From the NCBI GenBank assembly GCA_964505385.1, contig CAZDIA010000017.1, positions 1-57,664 on the forward strand: DNA of 57,664 nt. Reading direction: 5' to 3'. Source of the DNA: SLJN01 sp964505385 (GTDB lineage Bacteria > Bacteroidota > Rhodothermia > Balneolales > Natronogracilivirgulaceae). The notes under the pieces are model-generated. The model had not been told where the DNA came from, made no database searches, and worked only from the letters and a program-made list of their open reading frames with translations. Of the stretch, positions 16,166-26,027 are shown in pieces. Position numbers and translations under genes: made by a program. The first letter of the stretch is position 1. Every line of letters starts with the position of its first letter.

Positions 16166-18730
16166 CTACGCTGATTCCTTTTGTTTGATCAGATCGATTG
16201 CCTGACCCATATTAAGATTCTCCGCATCCATATGCTTGGGAATGCTGATATTTTTCTTTCCGTATTTGATATACGGACCATACCTGCCGGTCATCACTTT
16301 GATCTCGGTATCATTTTCGGGATGCTTGCCCAAATCCACAAGAACGGAAGAACCGCGACGGTTTTGTTTTTTCTGTTTAAGCAATTCCACAGCACGGTCG
16401 AGGTCAACCTCCAGCACATCATCATCTTTTCCGAGAGATTTAAATGTACCGTCATGTACCACATAGGGACCGTATCGCCCGACTCCCGCTTTGACTTCTT
16501 TTCCGGTTTCCGGGTGCTCGCCCAAAGTGCGCGGTAGTGATAATAAGTTCAGAGCGGTTTCCAGATCAAGTTCTTCGGGTTTCATCCCCTTCAGCAGCGA
16601 TACCCGTTTGGGCTTTTTGCCTTCTTCACCTTCACCAAGCTGCACATACGGACCGTATCGCCCCGTACGGATGTACACCGGTTGTCCGGTTTCCGGGTCG
16701 GTACCTAAAGTTTCAGGCCCCTGCTCCTCTTTCTTCAGCAGCTGCTGAAGTTTTTCCACGGTGATATCACTCGGAGCCAGATCCATCGGAAGTGAAGTTG
16801 ACAGTGTTTCCTCACCATCTTTAGCCTGCACGTAAGGTCCGTATCGCCCTACATAGAGCCTCATCCCGTTCAACCCGTCAAGCGGCAGATCAATTTTCCG
16901 GGCTTCCTGCGGTTGAATGTGGGCTTCCTGCCGCTCAACCGATTCTTTAAGGCCGGTCTCACCTTCATAGAATGACTTGATGTAATCGAGCGGCTCCTGT
17001 TTGCCCATAGCGATTTCATCAAGCTTTTGCTCCATTTCGGACGTAAAGTCGGCATCAACCAGATCAGGGAAGTGTTTTTCCAATAATTCAGTAACGGCAA
17101 AAGCGGTAAAGGTAGGTACTAGCGCATTCCCCTGCTTATATGCATAACCGCGATCCTGGATAGTCGTAATGATCGTTGCATAGGTGCTCGGCCTGCCGAC
17201 ACCATCCTTTTCAAGTTGCTTCACCAAAGTCGCCTCCGTATACCGGGCAGGCGGCTTGGTCTGATGCGATTCGGCTTCAAGTTCCTTGCAATACACGGTC
17301 TGTTCGTGCTGAAGATTCGGCAGAGTCTTTTCCTGATCTTCTATTTCAGCATCAGGGTCGTCACTTCCTTCTACATATGCGCGAAAAAAGCCTGGAAACA
17401 AAATTTTCTTACCGCTTGCCCGAAATTCAGCTTTTTGATCCTCATCCGATTCCTTCCAGCTCGCAGTGATGCTCACATTTTGAAATTCAAGTCTCGCTTC
17501 GGCCATTTGCGTTGCCATTGTGCGCTTCCAGATCATATCATAAAGCTTGAACGCATCACCGCTGAGTCCCGTCTCTTTGGGCGTTCGAAAGCTGCTGCCG
17601 GCCGGCCGGATCGCTTCGTGCGCCTCTTGTGCGCCCTTTGACTTCGAGGAATATTGGCGCACATCTTTGTGCAAATACTCTTTGCCATACATATTCTCCA
17701 CAGCGGTTCGGGCTGCCTGGATAGCCTGGCTGCTCAGGTTTGTGGAGTCGGTACGCATATAGGTGATGAAACCTTCTTCATACAGGCGCTGAGCCGTACG
17801 CATGGTCTGCCCGGCGGAGTAACCGAATTTCCGGTTCGCCTCCTGTTGCAGACTTGATGTGATAAATGGTGGAGCCGGCTTCCGATTCTGTCTTTTGCTT
17901 TCAATTTCCGAAACCTGCCACTCCGCATTATTCAGATTTTCCTTCAGACTTGAAGCTTTTTCTTCATCAAGCAGAAGAATGGAGTCCGGCTTTTTAAGTT
18001 TGCCGGTAGTCTCATCAAAATCTTTACCGGTAGCCACCCGCTTGTTGTATGCATTTAGAAGTTCCGCGGTAAAGATATTTTTGGAGAGATCGGCTTCCGG
18101 TGTTAACTCCGCTTTGATCCCCCAGTAGGTTCCGCTTCGGAATCGCATGCGCTCACGCTCACGGTTCACCAGAAGCTCAACAGCCACCGACTGTACCCGG
18201 CCCGCAGAAAGACCTGGCGCAATTTTTTTCCAAAGCAGCGGCGAGATAGTATATCCCGCCAGCCGATCAATAATTCTGCGGGACTCCTGAGCGTGGACCA
18301 GATTCATATCGATATCACGGAAATCCTCAAGCGCCTTTTTTATAGCATCCTGAGTAATTTCGTGAAAAACCATCCGCTTCACCGGGATTTTCGGCTTCAG
18401 CGTTTCAATCAAGTGCCAGGATATGCCTTCTCCTTCGCGGTCCTCATCAGTTGCCAGGATTAGCTCATCGGCTTCCTTTACTTTATCCTTCAGGGATTTA
18501 ACCGTTTTTTTCTTTGATGACGGAGTCACATAAATCGGCTCGTAATTGTTGTCAACATCAATACCAAGCTGCCCGGCTTTGGTTTTTTTGTACTTGGCAG
18601 GAACCTCTTTGGCGGACGCAGGTAAATCACGTATGTGACCATTACAGGAGTCCACCTGATATTCTTTTGATAAAAATTTCTTGATGGTTTTCGCTTTGGT
18701 AGGCGATTCAACAATTACGAGCGATTTCAT
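16166..18730 (-). CDS. topA: DNA topoisomerase I
   Basis: A type IA topoisomerase of 854 aa that relaxes negative supercoils. The TOPRIM domain opens with MKSLVIVESPTKAKTI and has metal ligands in DEDREGEG (D95, D97, E99). SAGRVQSVAVELL (about 185-197) lies in the core, and the catalytic tyrosine is Y324 in FITYMRTDST. Instead of cysteine zinc ribbons, the C-terminus carries four GRYGPY-containing repeats (about 630-845), the common zinc-free arrangement in Bacteroidota and relatives. It is flanked by a peroxiredoxin gene (21-bp gap) and an unknown gene (20-bp gap) on the same strand. Confidence 0.97.
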   Translation of the reverse strand: MKSLVIVESPTKAKTIKKFLSKEYQVDSCNGHIRDLPASAKEVPAKYKKTKAGQLGIDVDNNYEPIYVTPSSKKKTVKSLKDKVKEADELILATDEDREGEGISWHLIETLKPKIPVKRMVFHEITQDAIKKALEDFRDIDMNLVHAQESRRIIDRLAGYTISPLLWKKIAPGLSAGRVQSVAVELLVNRERERMRFRSGTYWGIKAELTPEADLSKNIFTAELLNAYNKRVATGKDFDETTGKLKKPDSILLLDEEKASSLKENLNNAEWQVSEIESKRQNRKPAPPFITSSLQQEANRKFGYSAGQTMRTAQRLYEEGFITYMRTDSTNLSSQAIQAARTAVENMYGKEYLHKDVRQYSSKSKGAQEAHEAIRPAGSSFRTPKETGLSGDAFKLYDMIWKRTMATQMAEARLEFQNVSITASWKESDEDQKAEFRASGKKILFPGFFRAYVEGSDDPDAEIEDQEKTLPNLQHEQTVYCKELEAESHQTKPPARYTEATLVKQLEKDGVGRPSTYATIITTIQDRGYAYKQGNALVPTFTAFAVTELLEKHFPDLVDADFTSEMEQKLDEIAMGKQEPLDYIKSFYEGETGLKESVERQEAHIQPQEARKIDLPLDGLNGMRLYVGRYGPYVQAKDGEETLSTSLPMDLAPSDITVEKLQQLLKKEEQGPETLGTDPETGQPVYIRTGRYGPYVQLGEGEEGKKPKRVSLLKGMKPEELDLETALNLLSLPRTLGEHPETGKEVKAGVGRYGPYVVHDGTFKSLGKDDDVLEVDLDRAVELLKQKKQNRRGSSVLVDLGKHPENDTEIKVMTGRYGPYIKYGKKNISIPKHMDAENLNMGQAIDLIKQKESA

Positions 18731-18751
18731 GAACTTCTCGGTTTTATAATC

Positions 18752-19222
18752 TTATTTTTTAATCAGTTCCAGCAGCTCTTCTGCGTGAGCTTTGGTATTT
18801 ACTTTTTCAATTATGTCCAAAACCGTGCCATCGGTATCTATAACATAAGCCGAACGAGATGGTGAATTAAATGTTTTTCCGTACATCTTCTTTTCAACTA
18901 TGGAATCGGTCGCTTTCGCAAAGTTAAAATCGGGATCCGAAGCCAGCCAATAGCTGATATTTTTCTTCTCAGCGTACTTTTTATGGGAATTACATGAATC
19001 TTTACTGAGAGCGATTAAGTTGTAACCCTGCCTGTCAATCTCCGGGTAATATTCTGCCAGGCTTTCGTTCTGCCGGTCACATCCGCTGGTATTATTTTTC
19101 ATGTAAACCGATACGATTGTCGGTCGATCCAGCAGCTCTGAAAATTTTACTTCCCGCTCTTCTCCGTCTTTTACTGCTTTCAGCTTAAAATTTGTATCGA
19201 TTTTTTCTCCTTTGGAAATCAT
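18752..19222 (-). CDS. Thiol peroxidase, AhpC/TSA (Bcp-like) family
   Basis: A 156-aa peroxiredoxin that would reduce hydrogen peroxide or organic hydroperoxides in the cytoplasm. The peroxidatic cysteine is C48 in NNTSGCDRQ, where the more common motif is NTPGCT. C76 in SKDSCNSH is a possible resolving cysteine, although classical Bcp proteins use a cysteine five residues after the first. FAKATDSIVEKKMYGK (103-118) and RSAYVIDTDG are family-like. It precedes topA by 21 bp on the same strand and is probably the first gene of that operon. Confidence 0.87.
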   Translation of the reverse strand: MISKGEKIDTNFKLKAVKDGEEREVKFSELLDRPTIVSVYMKNNTSGCDRQNESLAEYYPEIDRQGYNLIALSKDSCNSHKKYAEKKNISYWLASDPDFNFAKATDSIVEKKMYGKTFNSPSRSAYVIDTDGTVLDIIEKVNTKAHAEELLELIKK

Positions 19223-19352
19223 ATAGTACTCCTCAAACTTTCAGGTTATAATTTACATTAAAGATAAATTTAAAATTTACTGATCTTCGTTCCTTCAACT
19301 ATACACCCTGAGCTAAAACCTGTCAGACCGAATCAGAAGATTGATCAAAAAA

Positions 19353-19913
19353 TTACTGCCTGCTCTGGTATATCAGCCACTTTGCAACAGATGCCACAGC
19401 CAAAGAATGATGAATATCATTATTAGCAACTAAACCCAAAAACTCTTCAACCGGCACTATTTGAACTCTAACCTCTTCCGAGTCATCTAGTTCCTGATTA
19501 TTCACCTTGCGGCAATCACGGGCGAGAAAAATATCACATCGGTTGTTCATTATTGCCGGATTTGCCGAAACATGCCCCAGATGTATCCAATTATCAGTAG
19601 TGTAGCCCGTTTCTTCATCTAATTCTCTTTGTGCAGCTGATAGTGCAGATTTATCGGTATCATCCACTACTCCGGCCGGAATTTCCCAGGTAATTTCTTC
19701 AATACCGTGGCGATATTGTTCAACAAGAATTACATTCTCATTACGATCCAGAGCAAGAACATTAACCCAGGGATTGGTTTCTGTTACATAAAAATTACCT
19801 TGAATATCACCTTTGGATGATACAACTTCTTTTCGAACAACCTGCCATATAGGACAGGAATATTCCATATGTTTACTGACTACACGCCAGGGCTTTAGTT
19901 TTTGATCCGACAT
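19353..19913 (-). CDS. NUDIX hydrolase, ADP-ribose pyrophosphatase-like
   Basis: The 186-aa protein carries a Nudix box beginning at G81 and ending in RELDEETGY (96-104), which provides the metal-binding glutamates; the first half has one extra residue relative to consensus. VEQYRHGIEE..WEIPAG just before it is typical of ADP-sugar pyrophosphatases, which cleave ADP-ribose to AMP and ribose 5-phosphate. It is divergent from the AMP nucleosidase gene with only 15 bp between start codons. An AMP-producing enzyme beside an AMP-cleaving one suggests a shared role in adenylate turnover; this is inference. Confidence 0.88.
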   Translation of the reverse strand: MSDQKLKPWRVVSKHMEYSCPIWQVVRKEVVSSKGDIQGNFYVTETNPWVNVLALDRNENVILVEQYRHGIEEITWEIPAGVVDDTDKSALSAAQRELDEETGYTTDNWIHLGHVSANPAIMNNRCDIFLARDCRKVNNQELDDSEEVRVQIVPVEEFLGLVANNDIHHSLAVASVAKWLIYQSRQ

Positions 19914-19928
19914 ACAAACCGTTTATTT

Positions 19929-21113
19929 ATGATTTCAACTGAGCAATACTCCCTTAAACTACAAGGCAAAAAAAACAAAAGCGATTTTAATACCGAAGTT
20001 GAGCAGGCCTGCAACTTAATGGATGAAATCTATACCGAAGGGTATTATCCGAAAGTAACAGTAACCCGGACTTGGTCTGAGCATAACCCGATAATTGAAG
20101 GTGAATTTGCCCGGCCGGAAGCCATCCGCTGGTACCTTGAGCGTGAGTTTCTGAAAATGCTTCGCAGCGGCGCCGATATTATGATCACGCCCTCGCGCCC
20201 GACAATTTCACTAAATGATCCGCTACTCATGGAAAGCCTGGATGAAGACGATTGGGACTTTACCCAGAAAAAAATGTTCCTCTTCCGGGCTGAACGCATT
20301 GACCTGTCACTGAACCGACTCGAACATTATACCGGTACCAGGGCTGAAGATTTCCAGCGCTATATATTATTTACAAATTACGATATGCACGTGGAAGTAT
20401 TTAAGCAGCGATTTCCGGACTGCACAGGTCCCAGCCATCCCGTTCAAATGCCGGCTTATCATTACAAAATGGATAACAATATGGGATTTACACTGATCAA
20501 CATTGGTGTAGGCCCTTCCAATGCCAAGACCTGTACCGATCACGTTTCTGTGCTCCGTCCCGACTGCATGGTGATGGTCGGCCACTGCGGCGGCCTCCGT
20601 AACCGGCAGGAAATAGGTGACTTTGTACTCGCTGCAGATTATATGCGTGATGACCGTGTGTTAGATGACATGCTTCCGCTGAATGTCCCTATCACGCCAA
20701 CTCATATCCTGAATATTTACCTTGAAGACGCTCTTCAGGAAGATAAAATGAACTACCGCATCGGTACGGTGTACACCACTTCCAATCGAAACTGGGAGTT
20801 CACTAAAAAACGCACCGTACGTGAGATCCATGTGAGCCGCAGCATCGCCATTGATATGGAATCAGCCACAATTGCTGCTAACGGTTTTCGATACCGGGTG
20901 CCACACGCAACCTTACTCTGTGTGAGCGACAAACCCTTGCATGGAAAACCTAAGCTGAGCGATACGGCACAGGCATTTTATCAAAATTCCAAAGAAAGGC
21001 ATCTGGAAATGGTGGTGAATGCCTTAAACCGCATCAAGCAAAATAACCCGAATGGTTTGTCGAATGCCAGCATCCGCGCTATCAACGAACCGCTTATGGG
21101 TGGAGGAGTTTAG
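19929..21113 (+). CDS. amn: AMP nucleosidase
   Basis: A 394-aa protein that hydrolyses AMP to adenine and ribose 5-phosphate. An N-terminal regulatory part (YYPKVTVTRTWSEHNPIIEG) precedes a nucleoside-phosphorylase-like domain, with INIGVGPSNAKTCTDH, VMVGHCGGLR, AIDMESATIAANGF and SDKPLHGKPK. It is shorter than the E. coli enzyme but similar in layout. ATG 19929 is preferred over an in-frame TTG at 19902 that would overlap the divergent NUDIX gene. Its stop is directly followed by the GTG of the next gene, so the two form an operon. Confidence 0.93.
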   Translation: MISTEQYSLKLQGKKNKSDFNTEVEQACNLMDEIYTEGYYPKVTVTRTWSEHNPIIEGEFARPEAIRWYLEREFLKMLRSGADIMITPSRPTISLNDPLLMESLDEDDWDFTQKKMFLFRAERIDLSLNRLEHYTGTRAEDFQRYILFTNYDMHVEVFKQRFPDCTGPSHPVQMPAYHYKMDNNMGFTLINIGVGPSNAKTCTDHVSVLRPDCMVMVGHCGGLRNRQEIGDFVLAADYMRDDRVLDDMLPLNVPITPTHILNIYLEDALQEDKMNYRIGTVYTTSNRNWEFTKKRTVREIHVSRSIAIDMESATIAANGFRYRVPHATLLCVSDKPLHGKPKLSDTAQAFYQNSKERHLEMVVNALNRIKQNNPNGLSNASIRAINEPLMGGGV

Positions 21114-21557
21114 GTGCCTGAATTCCGGTATAGAATTTGCGAAGTTTCCGATATCCTAAAACTTCGACATGCAGAGTTGCGTGCTGGGATGCCGCTGAGT
21201 ACTGCACATTTCAGCTGTGACGATCATCCCGACACAATACACTTTGGTGCATTTTTACCGGACGGAACAAATGTTGCCTGCATTACGGCAACTCCCGATG
21301 AACATCCAGGCCCCAATGTCTGGCAGCTCAGGGCTATGGCTGTAGCCCCGCGCTACCGGGGCAGCGGAGTTGCATCCGGATTGATGAAATATGTCGATGA
21401 CTATTTCTATAATAAAGGTGTTAATCAATTGTGGTGCAACGCTCGGGAACGGGCAATCCCATTTTACCTCAGACTTGGCTGGCAAATTGATTCCGAGTGG
21501 TTTCATATCTCATCTATCGGGCCTCATAAGAGAATGATTAAGAGTTTGAGCGAATAA
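21114..21557 (+). CDS. GNAT-family N-acetyltransferase
   Basis: A 147-aa single-domain protein. The acetyl-CoA-binding region is LRAMAVAPRYRGSGVASGLM, with the R-G-S-G-V-A loop, and ARERAIPFYLRLGW matches the terminal GNAT motif. It starts with GTG at 21114, immediately after the amn stop with no spacer, so it depends on that transcript. Its substrate is unknown; family members acetylate small amines or protein N-termini. Confidence 0.86.
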   Translation: MPEFRYRICEVSDILKLRHAELRAGMPLSTAHFSCDDHPDTIHFGAFLPDGTNVACITATPDEHPGPNVWQLRAMAVAPRYRGSGVASGLMKYVDDYFYNKGVNQLWCNARERAIPFYLRLGWQIDSEWFHISSIGPHKRMIKSLSE

Positions 21558-21859
21558 GTTTGCAGTTGTAGAGAGATTTAGATGACTTGCTTCCGGATGC
21601 TAAAGCTTCAAGACACCTGAAAAATCAGGTGCGCCCCATAATCAGAAAATAACCCTGCTGCCAACCATGATTCACTTATCAGGTTTGGAGTAACAGCAAC
21701 TTTAACCAGCGAGTCTTTTTTGTCCTAAGATATCGGATCGCACTGGACCTCAAAGTGACTCATCCGCTCTTTGCAACAACTTTCATGTAAGGTTTAATCC
21801 GCCGGGCGCTCTTTGTAAATATTTTATCAGCATAAGTTCAACATTTCAATTTGCGATCT

Positions 21860-22573
21860 ATGAAATCTACCGAATATCCTCATTCTCAGAAAGCTCATGT
21901 AACCGTTAAGGAAATGCAGGCGGACGAGCAGCCACGGGAAAAACTTGAGCGATATGGCGCTTCGAGCCTGTCTAATGCAGAGTTGCTTGCCATTTTGCTT
22001 CGCACCGGAACCAGAAACCTGAATGTCGTTGAAGCTTCCAGGTCAATGCTGAACACACATGGCTCACTTCACAGGCTTGCAGGCAAAGAATGGCAGGAAC
22101 TGAAAATTATTCGGGGAGTCGGAAAAGTAAAAGCGATTACATTGGCGGCTGTTTTTGAAATTGCCCGTCGCCTGCAGACCGAAGAGGCCGGATCACGGGT
22201 AAAAATGCAATCTCCTGAAGATGTGGCTGGTTATTTCGGGCCTAAGTTGAGAGATCTTCGGAAGGAACACTTTCTTGTAGTATTTTTGAATGCGGCCAAA
22301 ATTATGATAGGCCATAAAACCATAAGCATTGGCGGGCAAACTGCTACAGTAGTTGATCCCCCTGAAGTAATGCGTCATGCCATCTTGAATGATGCGCACA
22401 GTATATTGATTGTGCATAATCATCCTTCAGGTAACCGCAAAGCATCGCGCTCCGACCTGAATCTGACTAAACGCCTGAAAGATGCCGGGCAAATGCTCAG
22501 TATCCCATTGGAAGATCATATCATAATTGCCGGATTTGAATTTACAAGCTTAAGAGCAGAGGGACATATGTAA
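21860..22573 (+). CDS. radC: RadC-family JAMM-domain protein
   Basis: A 237-aa protein with a helix-hairpin-helix-like N-terminus (NAELLAILLRTG, 39-50; IIRGVGKVKA, 83-92) and a JAMM/MPN+ domain. The metal-site residues are E136, H186, H188 and D199, in KEHF and VHNHPSG followed by D199. The family is conserved, but its cellular function is unsettled despite the historical link with DNA repair. ATG 21860 is preferred over TTG 21851. The roughly 300-bp upstream spacer contains the short palindrome CACCTGAAAAATCAGGTG and no gene. Confidence 0.93.
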   Translation: MKSTEYPHSQKAHVTVKEMQADEQPREKLERYGASSLSNAELLAILLRTGTRNLNVVEASRSMLNTHGSLHRLAGKEWQELKIIRGVGKVKAITLAAVFEIARRLQTEEAGSRVKMQSPEDVAGYFGPKLRDLRKEHFLVVFLNAAKIMIGHKTISIGGQTATVVDPPEVMRHAILNDAHSILIVHNHPSGNRKASRSDLNLTKRLKDAGQMLSIPLEDHIIIAGFEFTSLRAEGHM

Positions 22574-22631
22574 TTATTCGGTATTACTGCGTTGGCGTGA
22601 AAGTCGTATATTCACCGCCAAAAAAGTCCGA

Positions 22632-24263
22632 ATGAAAAATTACCTTATTTCCCTTGTTCAACAGGCACTCGGAAAAATCACTTCCGAAACTGATCTTCCC
22701 GAAGTTACTATTGAAAAACCACGCTCACCCGAGCATGGCGACGCTGCGACGAATATCGCCATGCTGCTTGCAAAAAAGTTGCGTGATAACCCGCGTGCAA
22801 TTGCCGGACAAATTGTTGAGAATCTTGAGTATGACCCTGAATTAATCTCCGCAGTTGAAATTGCCGGCCCGGGCTTCATCAATTTTCGCCTAGCTCCCGG
22901 CTTGCTGCACCGGCAGCTTGAATCCATCCGCAGTGAGGGTGTCGGCTACGGAAAAACCTCGGCTTATACAGACAAGAAAATCCAGGTGGAATTTGTGAGT
23001 GCTAACCCGACCGGTCCGCTAACCGTCGGCCACGGACGCAATGCGGTATTGGGTGATACGGTCGCGCGTCTTTTTGAGTGGTGCGGCGCTGATGTTGACC
23101 GCGAATATTATTTCAACAATGCCGGCCGGCAAATGCGGGTACTCGGCGAAAGTGTACGAGCACGATATTTAGATCTTATTGGTAATGCAACCACATGGCC
23201 AGAAGGCGGTTATGAGGGAGAGTACATAAAAAATATTGCAGAAGAATTAAAGAAACAGCACGGTGATTCCCTTCGCGATCAAGATGATACCACCCCGTTT
23301 AAAGAAGCGGCTGAGGATGCCATTTTTCGCGACATACAACAAACCCTTAAACGAATGCATATTGAGATGGATCAGTATTTCAATGAGTATAGCGTTTATC
23401 AAAGCGGGGATGTTGATCGCGTCGTCGAACAACTCAGAGAGAAAAACCTGGCTTATGACCAGGATGACGCCGTTTGGTTTAAAACCACAGAGTTCGGCAA
23501 GGAAAAAGATACCGTTTTAGTAAAAAACACCGGTGAGCCCACCTATCGCCTGCCGGATATCGCTTACCACCAGGATAAACTGGATCGTGGATATGATCTA
23601 TGCATTGATGTGCTTGGCGCCGACCATATAGATACATTTCCGGATGTATTGTCGGGACTTGAAGCGCTGGGTTACGATAAAAGCAAAGTAGAAGCCCTGG
23701 TTTATCAGTTTGTGACACTGACCAAAGATGGCAAGCCTTATAAAATGAGCACCCGTAAAGCCAACTTTGTAACGCTGGATGAACTTATGGATGAAGTGGG
23801 TGAAGATGTGACCCGCTTTTTCTTTTTGATGCGGTCTCCAAACACCCATCTCGAATTCGACATTGGCGAGGCAAAAGAAGCGGGTGAAAAAAATCCGGTT
23901 TACTATCTGCAATATGCACACGCCCGCATCCACAGCATTCACCGGAAATTCAAAGATACCGAAGCGTCAACGGCCGCTGTTGATTTTAGTTTGCTTACAC
24001 ACGAAAGTGAATTAAAGCTTATAAAAACCCTGATTGATCTCCCGGAAATAGTGGTTTCAGCTACCGAAAACCGGGAGCCACACCGCCTGATCAACTACCT
24101 GAATGAGGTAGCGGCATCATTTCACAAATTCTATCATGATTGCCGGATTATCGGTGAAGACGATAATCTTGCCGCTTCCCGAATGGCTCTGCTTGAAACT
24201 GTAGCGCTTGTGATGAAAAACGGACTTACCATTCTGGGTATATCGGCACCTGAGAAAATGTAA
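22632..24263 (+). CDS. argS: Arginyl-tRNA synthetase
   Basis: A 543-aa class I aminoacyl-tRNA synthetase charging tRNA-Arg. Signature motifs are ANPTGPLTVGHGRN (the HIGH equivalent is TVGH, 131-134) and KMSTRK (371-376, the KMSKS equivalent). The N-terminal Arg-specific add-1 domain (about 1-95) includes SPEHGDAATNIAM, and the C-terminal DALR anticodon-binding domain ends in the usual GLTILGI. It starts 58 bp after radC and ends 6 bp from the convergent methyltransferase gene, leaving no room for a separate terminator. Confidence 0.97.
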   Translation: MKNYLISLVQQALGKITSETDLPEVTIEKPRSPEHGDAATNIAMLLAKKLRDNPRAIAGQIVENLEYDPELISAVEIAGPGFINFRLAPGLLHRQLESIRSEGVGYGKTSAYTDKKIQVEFVSANPTGPLTVGHGRNAVLGDTVARLFEWCGADVDREYYFNNAGRQMRVLGESVRARYLDLIGNATTWPEGGYEGEYIKNIAEELKKQHGDSLRDQDDTTPFKEAAEDAIFRDIQQTLKRMHIEMDQYFNEYSVYQSGDVDRVVEQLREKNLAYDQDDAVWFKTTEFGKEKDTVLVKNTGEPTYRLPDIAYHQDKLDRGYDLCIDVLGADHIDTFPDVLSGLEALGYDKSKVEALVYQFVTLTKDGKPYKMSTRKANFVTLDELMDEVGEDVTRFFFLMRSPNTHLEFDIGEAKEAGEKNPVYYLQYAHARIHSIHRKFKDTEASTAAVDFSLLTHESELKLIKTLIDLPEIVVSATENREPHRLINYLNEVAASFHKFYHDCRIIGEDDNLAASRMALLETVALVMKNGLTILGISAPEKM

Positions 24264-24269
24264 GTGAAC

Positions 24270-25085
24270 TTACTGGGTGGTAACTGATTTCAATAACTCA
24301 AAATTAACAATACCGAGCTTCCTGTGTTTTGTGGAGCTAAATCCTGATTCCCGGAATTGCCTCTTAACAGTTTTAGGTTTGGGAAAATGAACGCCACCGG
24401 GAGCCAATCCGGTTTGAAGCAAGCGGCCGGTCAGTGATTCAGCTGAAGTCAGATACATCATAAAACAGATGCCTTCCGGCTTAAGTACTCGCCGCATCTC
24501 CCGGAGAACGTTTTCAGGTTCGTAAAGTTCATTATATGTGCCGCCGCAAACGATCACATCAACTTGATCATCAAAAAACGGGAGTCGGGCGGCATCTGCA
24601 CGAAGCGGATAAAAGCCCGTGTTTTCATTTTTGCCATTTCGAATAGCCTGGCGAAGCATAGGTTCGGAAATATCCAGTGCAAAGACTTCAGCTTTTTTTG
24701 CCGATTTTGAAATGGTCCGTGCATAAAACCCGGTGGAAGTACCTATATCCAGAATCACTTTACCGGATGGATCACCAATCCAGCTCATCATCAGACTCGC
24801 TTCATCATCCATAGAAAAATCCTGACCGGAGAGTATTCCGATAGAACGTTTGCGCCATTGATTCTCATAGACCGAAGCGGTGAAAGTGAAATTGTTGCTA
24901 TAGTTAGCTATGGAACTGCCTGGCATTCCGGTGTGCGGAAGCAAATCAATAATATTGTGGGAGATGTTATATTCATGCCTATCACGGCAGGAAACAACTC
25001 CATTGAAAGATTCATCAAAAAAAGCCACCCGTGAATCGATCTCGAGAGGATGTCTTCTATCATTAGGGCATTGCAGTTCCGGCAT
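24270..25085 (-). CDS. Class I SAM-dependent methyltransferase
   Basis: A 271-aa protein with a Rossmann methyltransferase core. Motif I is ILDIGTSTGFYA (111-122), an acidic strand end is FALDISEPML, and the post-II/motif III region has DVIVCGGTYNEL and VLREMRRVLKPEG. The N-terminal 50 residues carry two cysteines (C6 and C33) and may form a small separate module. It resembles UbiE/Methyltransf_11-type enzymes, but substrate and pathway cannot be deduced. It is divergent from no neighbour; the upstream 147 bp contain a repeat arm (25185-25233). Confidence 0.82.
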   Translation of the reverse strand: MPELQCPNDRRHPLEIDSRVAFFDESFNGVVSCRDRHEYNISHNIIDLLPHTGMPGSSIANYSNNFTFTASVYENQWRKRSIGILSGQDFSMDDEASLMMSWIGDPSGKVILDIGTSTGFYARTISKSAKKAEVFALDISEPMLRQAIRNGKNENTGFYPLRADAARLPFFDDQVDVIVCGGTYNELYEPENVLREMRRVLKPEGICFMMYLTSAESLTGRLLQTGLAPGGVHFPKPKTVKRQFRESGFSSTKHRKLGIVNFELLKSVTTQ

Positions 25086-25184
25086 TCTGAGGAGTTATAT
25101 GAACACTATTTGCAGTTACAAGCAGAATATGCGTGATAGTTTTAGTTCGACTACAAGCTGATAAGCCGTAGCCGGCTGTTTCAT

Positions 25185-25233
25185 AAAGAGGTGAAGATGT
25201 GAAGAAGTCAAGATGACAAGAATTCAAGAAAAT
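25185..25233. repeat. Single arm of the palindromic AAGTCAAGATGA repeat family
   Basis: Bases 25202-25233 match the reverse complement of 45823-45854 with one difference, and that of 28722-28753 with two. The flanking 25185-25201 also resembles the left arm of the other copies. It touches the stop codon (25233-25235) of the minus-strand gene that follows. Confidence 0.75.
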
Positions 25234-26027
25234 TAACTGCGAAAAACTATCGAAACCGCATCACCTTTTTGAACACTTAGCATATTTTGTGCATGGCCTT
25301 TATTAAGCACAACCTCCAACATACCGGAGCTCCCCCGGATAGCTGCCGGCTCTCCATCCGGTACATCAGAAAAGGTTGAGACAATCTCATTCAGAATTAC
25401 ATTACCTATGTAAATCTTGAAACTTTTGTCTTCAATCAGCGATAATTCATTTTCAGATATATTGGTGATCAGATTTCCATACGCATCGATATGAACTACC
25501 CAGCCTTCAATACCTTTATCATCTGTGATAGGCATGGGCATTTTGTAGGTTTCCAGTTTCCCGGCCACCGGGCCAAAGTGCTTCGGTTCCACACCTTTGG
25601 ATGCGTATGCTGCAACCGGCGCGAAGATATCCCGCCCGTGAAAAGTTTTGGAGATATGCTCCCGGGTATAATCCGGATTTTCAAGATAATAACCGGAAAC
25701 TTTTCTGCCTGGGAAAGTAAAAGAGAACAATCCGTTATCCGGTCCGACAAATATCTGATCATCCACCTGAACAATAATTCCCTTGCGGGATGAACCCACA
25801 CCCGGATCCACAATACCCAGATGCACCGTTCCCGGCGGATATAAAAATGCCGCATTACTTATCACCCACGCACCTCCCATAATATCGGCGGGGGCTATGG
25901 CGTGCGAGACATCAATCACATTGGCCTCGGGGTTGATGCCAAGTATCACCCCTTTTAATGCGCCAACGTAGTGATCCTGATATCCGTAGTCTGTTGTAAT
26001 AGTTATGACGGGCCGTTTACCGCTCAT
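25233..26027 (-). CDS. SAM hydrolase (adenosine-forming) family, DUF62
   Basis: A 264-aa protein of the DUF62 / S-adenosyl-L-methionine hydroxide adenosyltransferase family, whose characterised members convert SAM and water to adenosine and methionine. Motifs are ITTDYGYQDHYVGALKG, IDVSHAIAP, GIVDPGVGSSRKG and FVGPDNGLFSF in the N-terminal domain, then a C-terminal beta domain (WVVHIDAYGNLITNI; AIRGSSGMLEV). ATG 26027 overlaps the dnaN stop (TGATG), implying coupled translation; a GTG at 26030 is also in frame. Its placement directly behind dnaN is notable. Confidence 0.9.
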   Translation of the reverse strand: MSGKRPVITITTDYGYQDHYVGALKGVILGINPEANVIDVSHAIAPADIMGGAWVISNAAFLYPPGTVHLGIVDPGVGSSRKGIIVQVDDQIFVGPDNGLFSFTFPGRKVSGYYLENPDYTREHISKTFHGRDIFAPVAAYASKGVEPKHFGPVAGKLETYKMPMPITDDKGIEGWVVHIDAYGNLITNISENELSLIEDKSFKIYIGNVILNEIVSTFSDVPDGEPAAIRGSSGMLEVVLNKGHAQNMLSVQKGDAVSIVFRS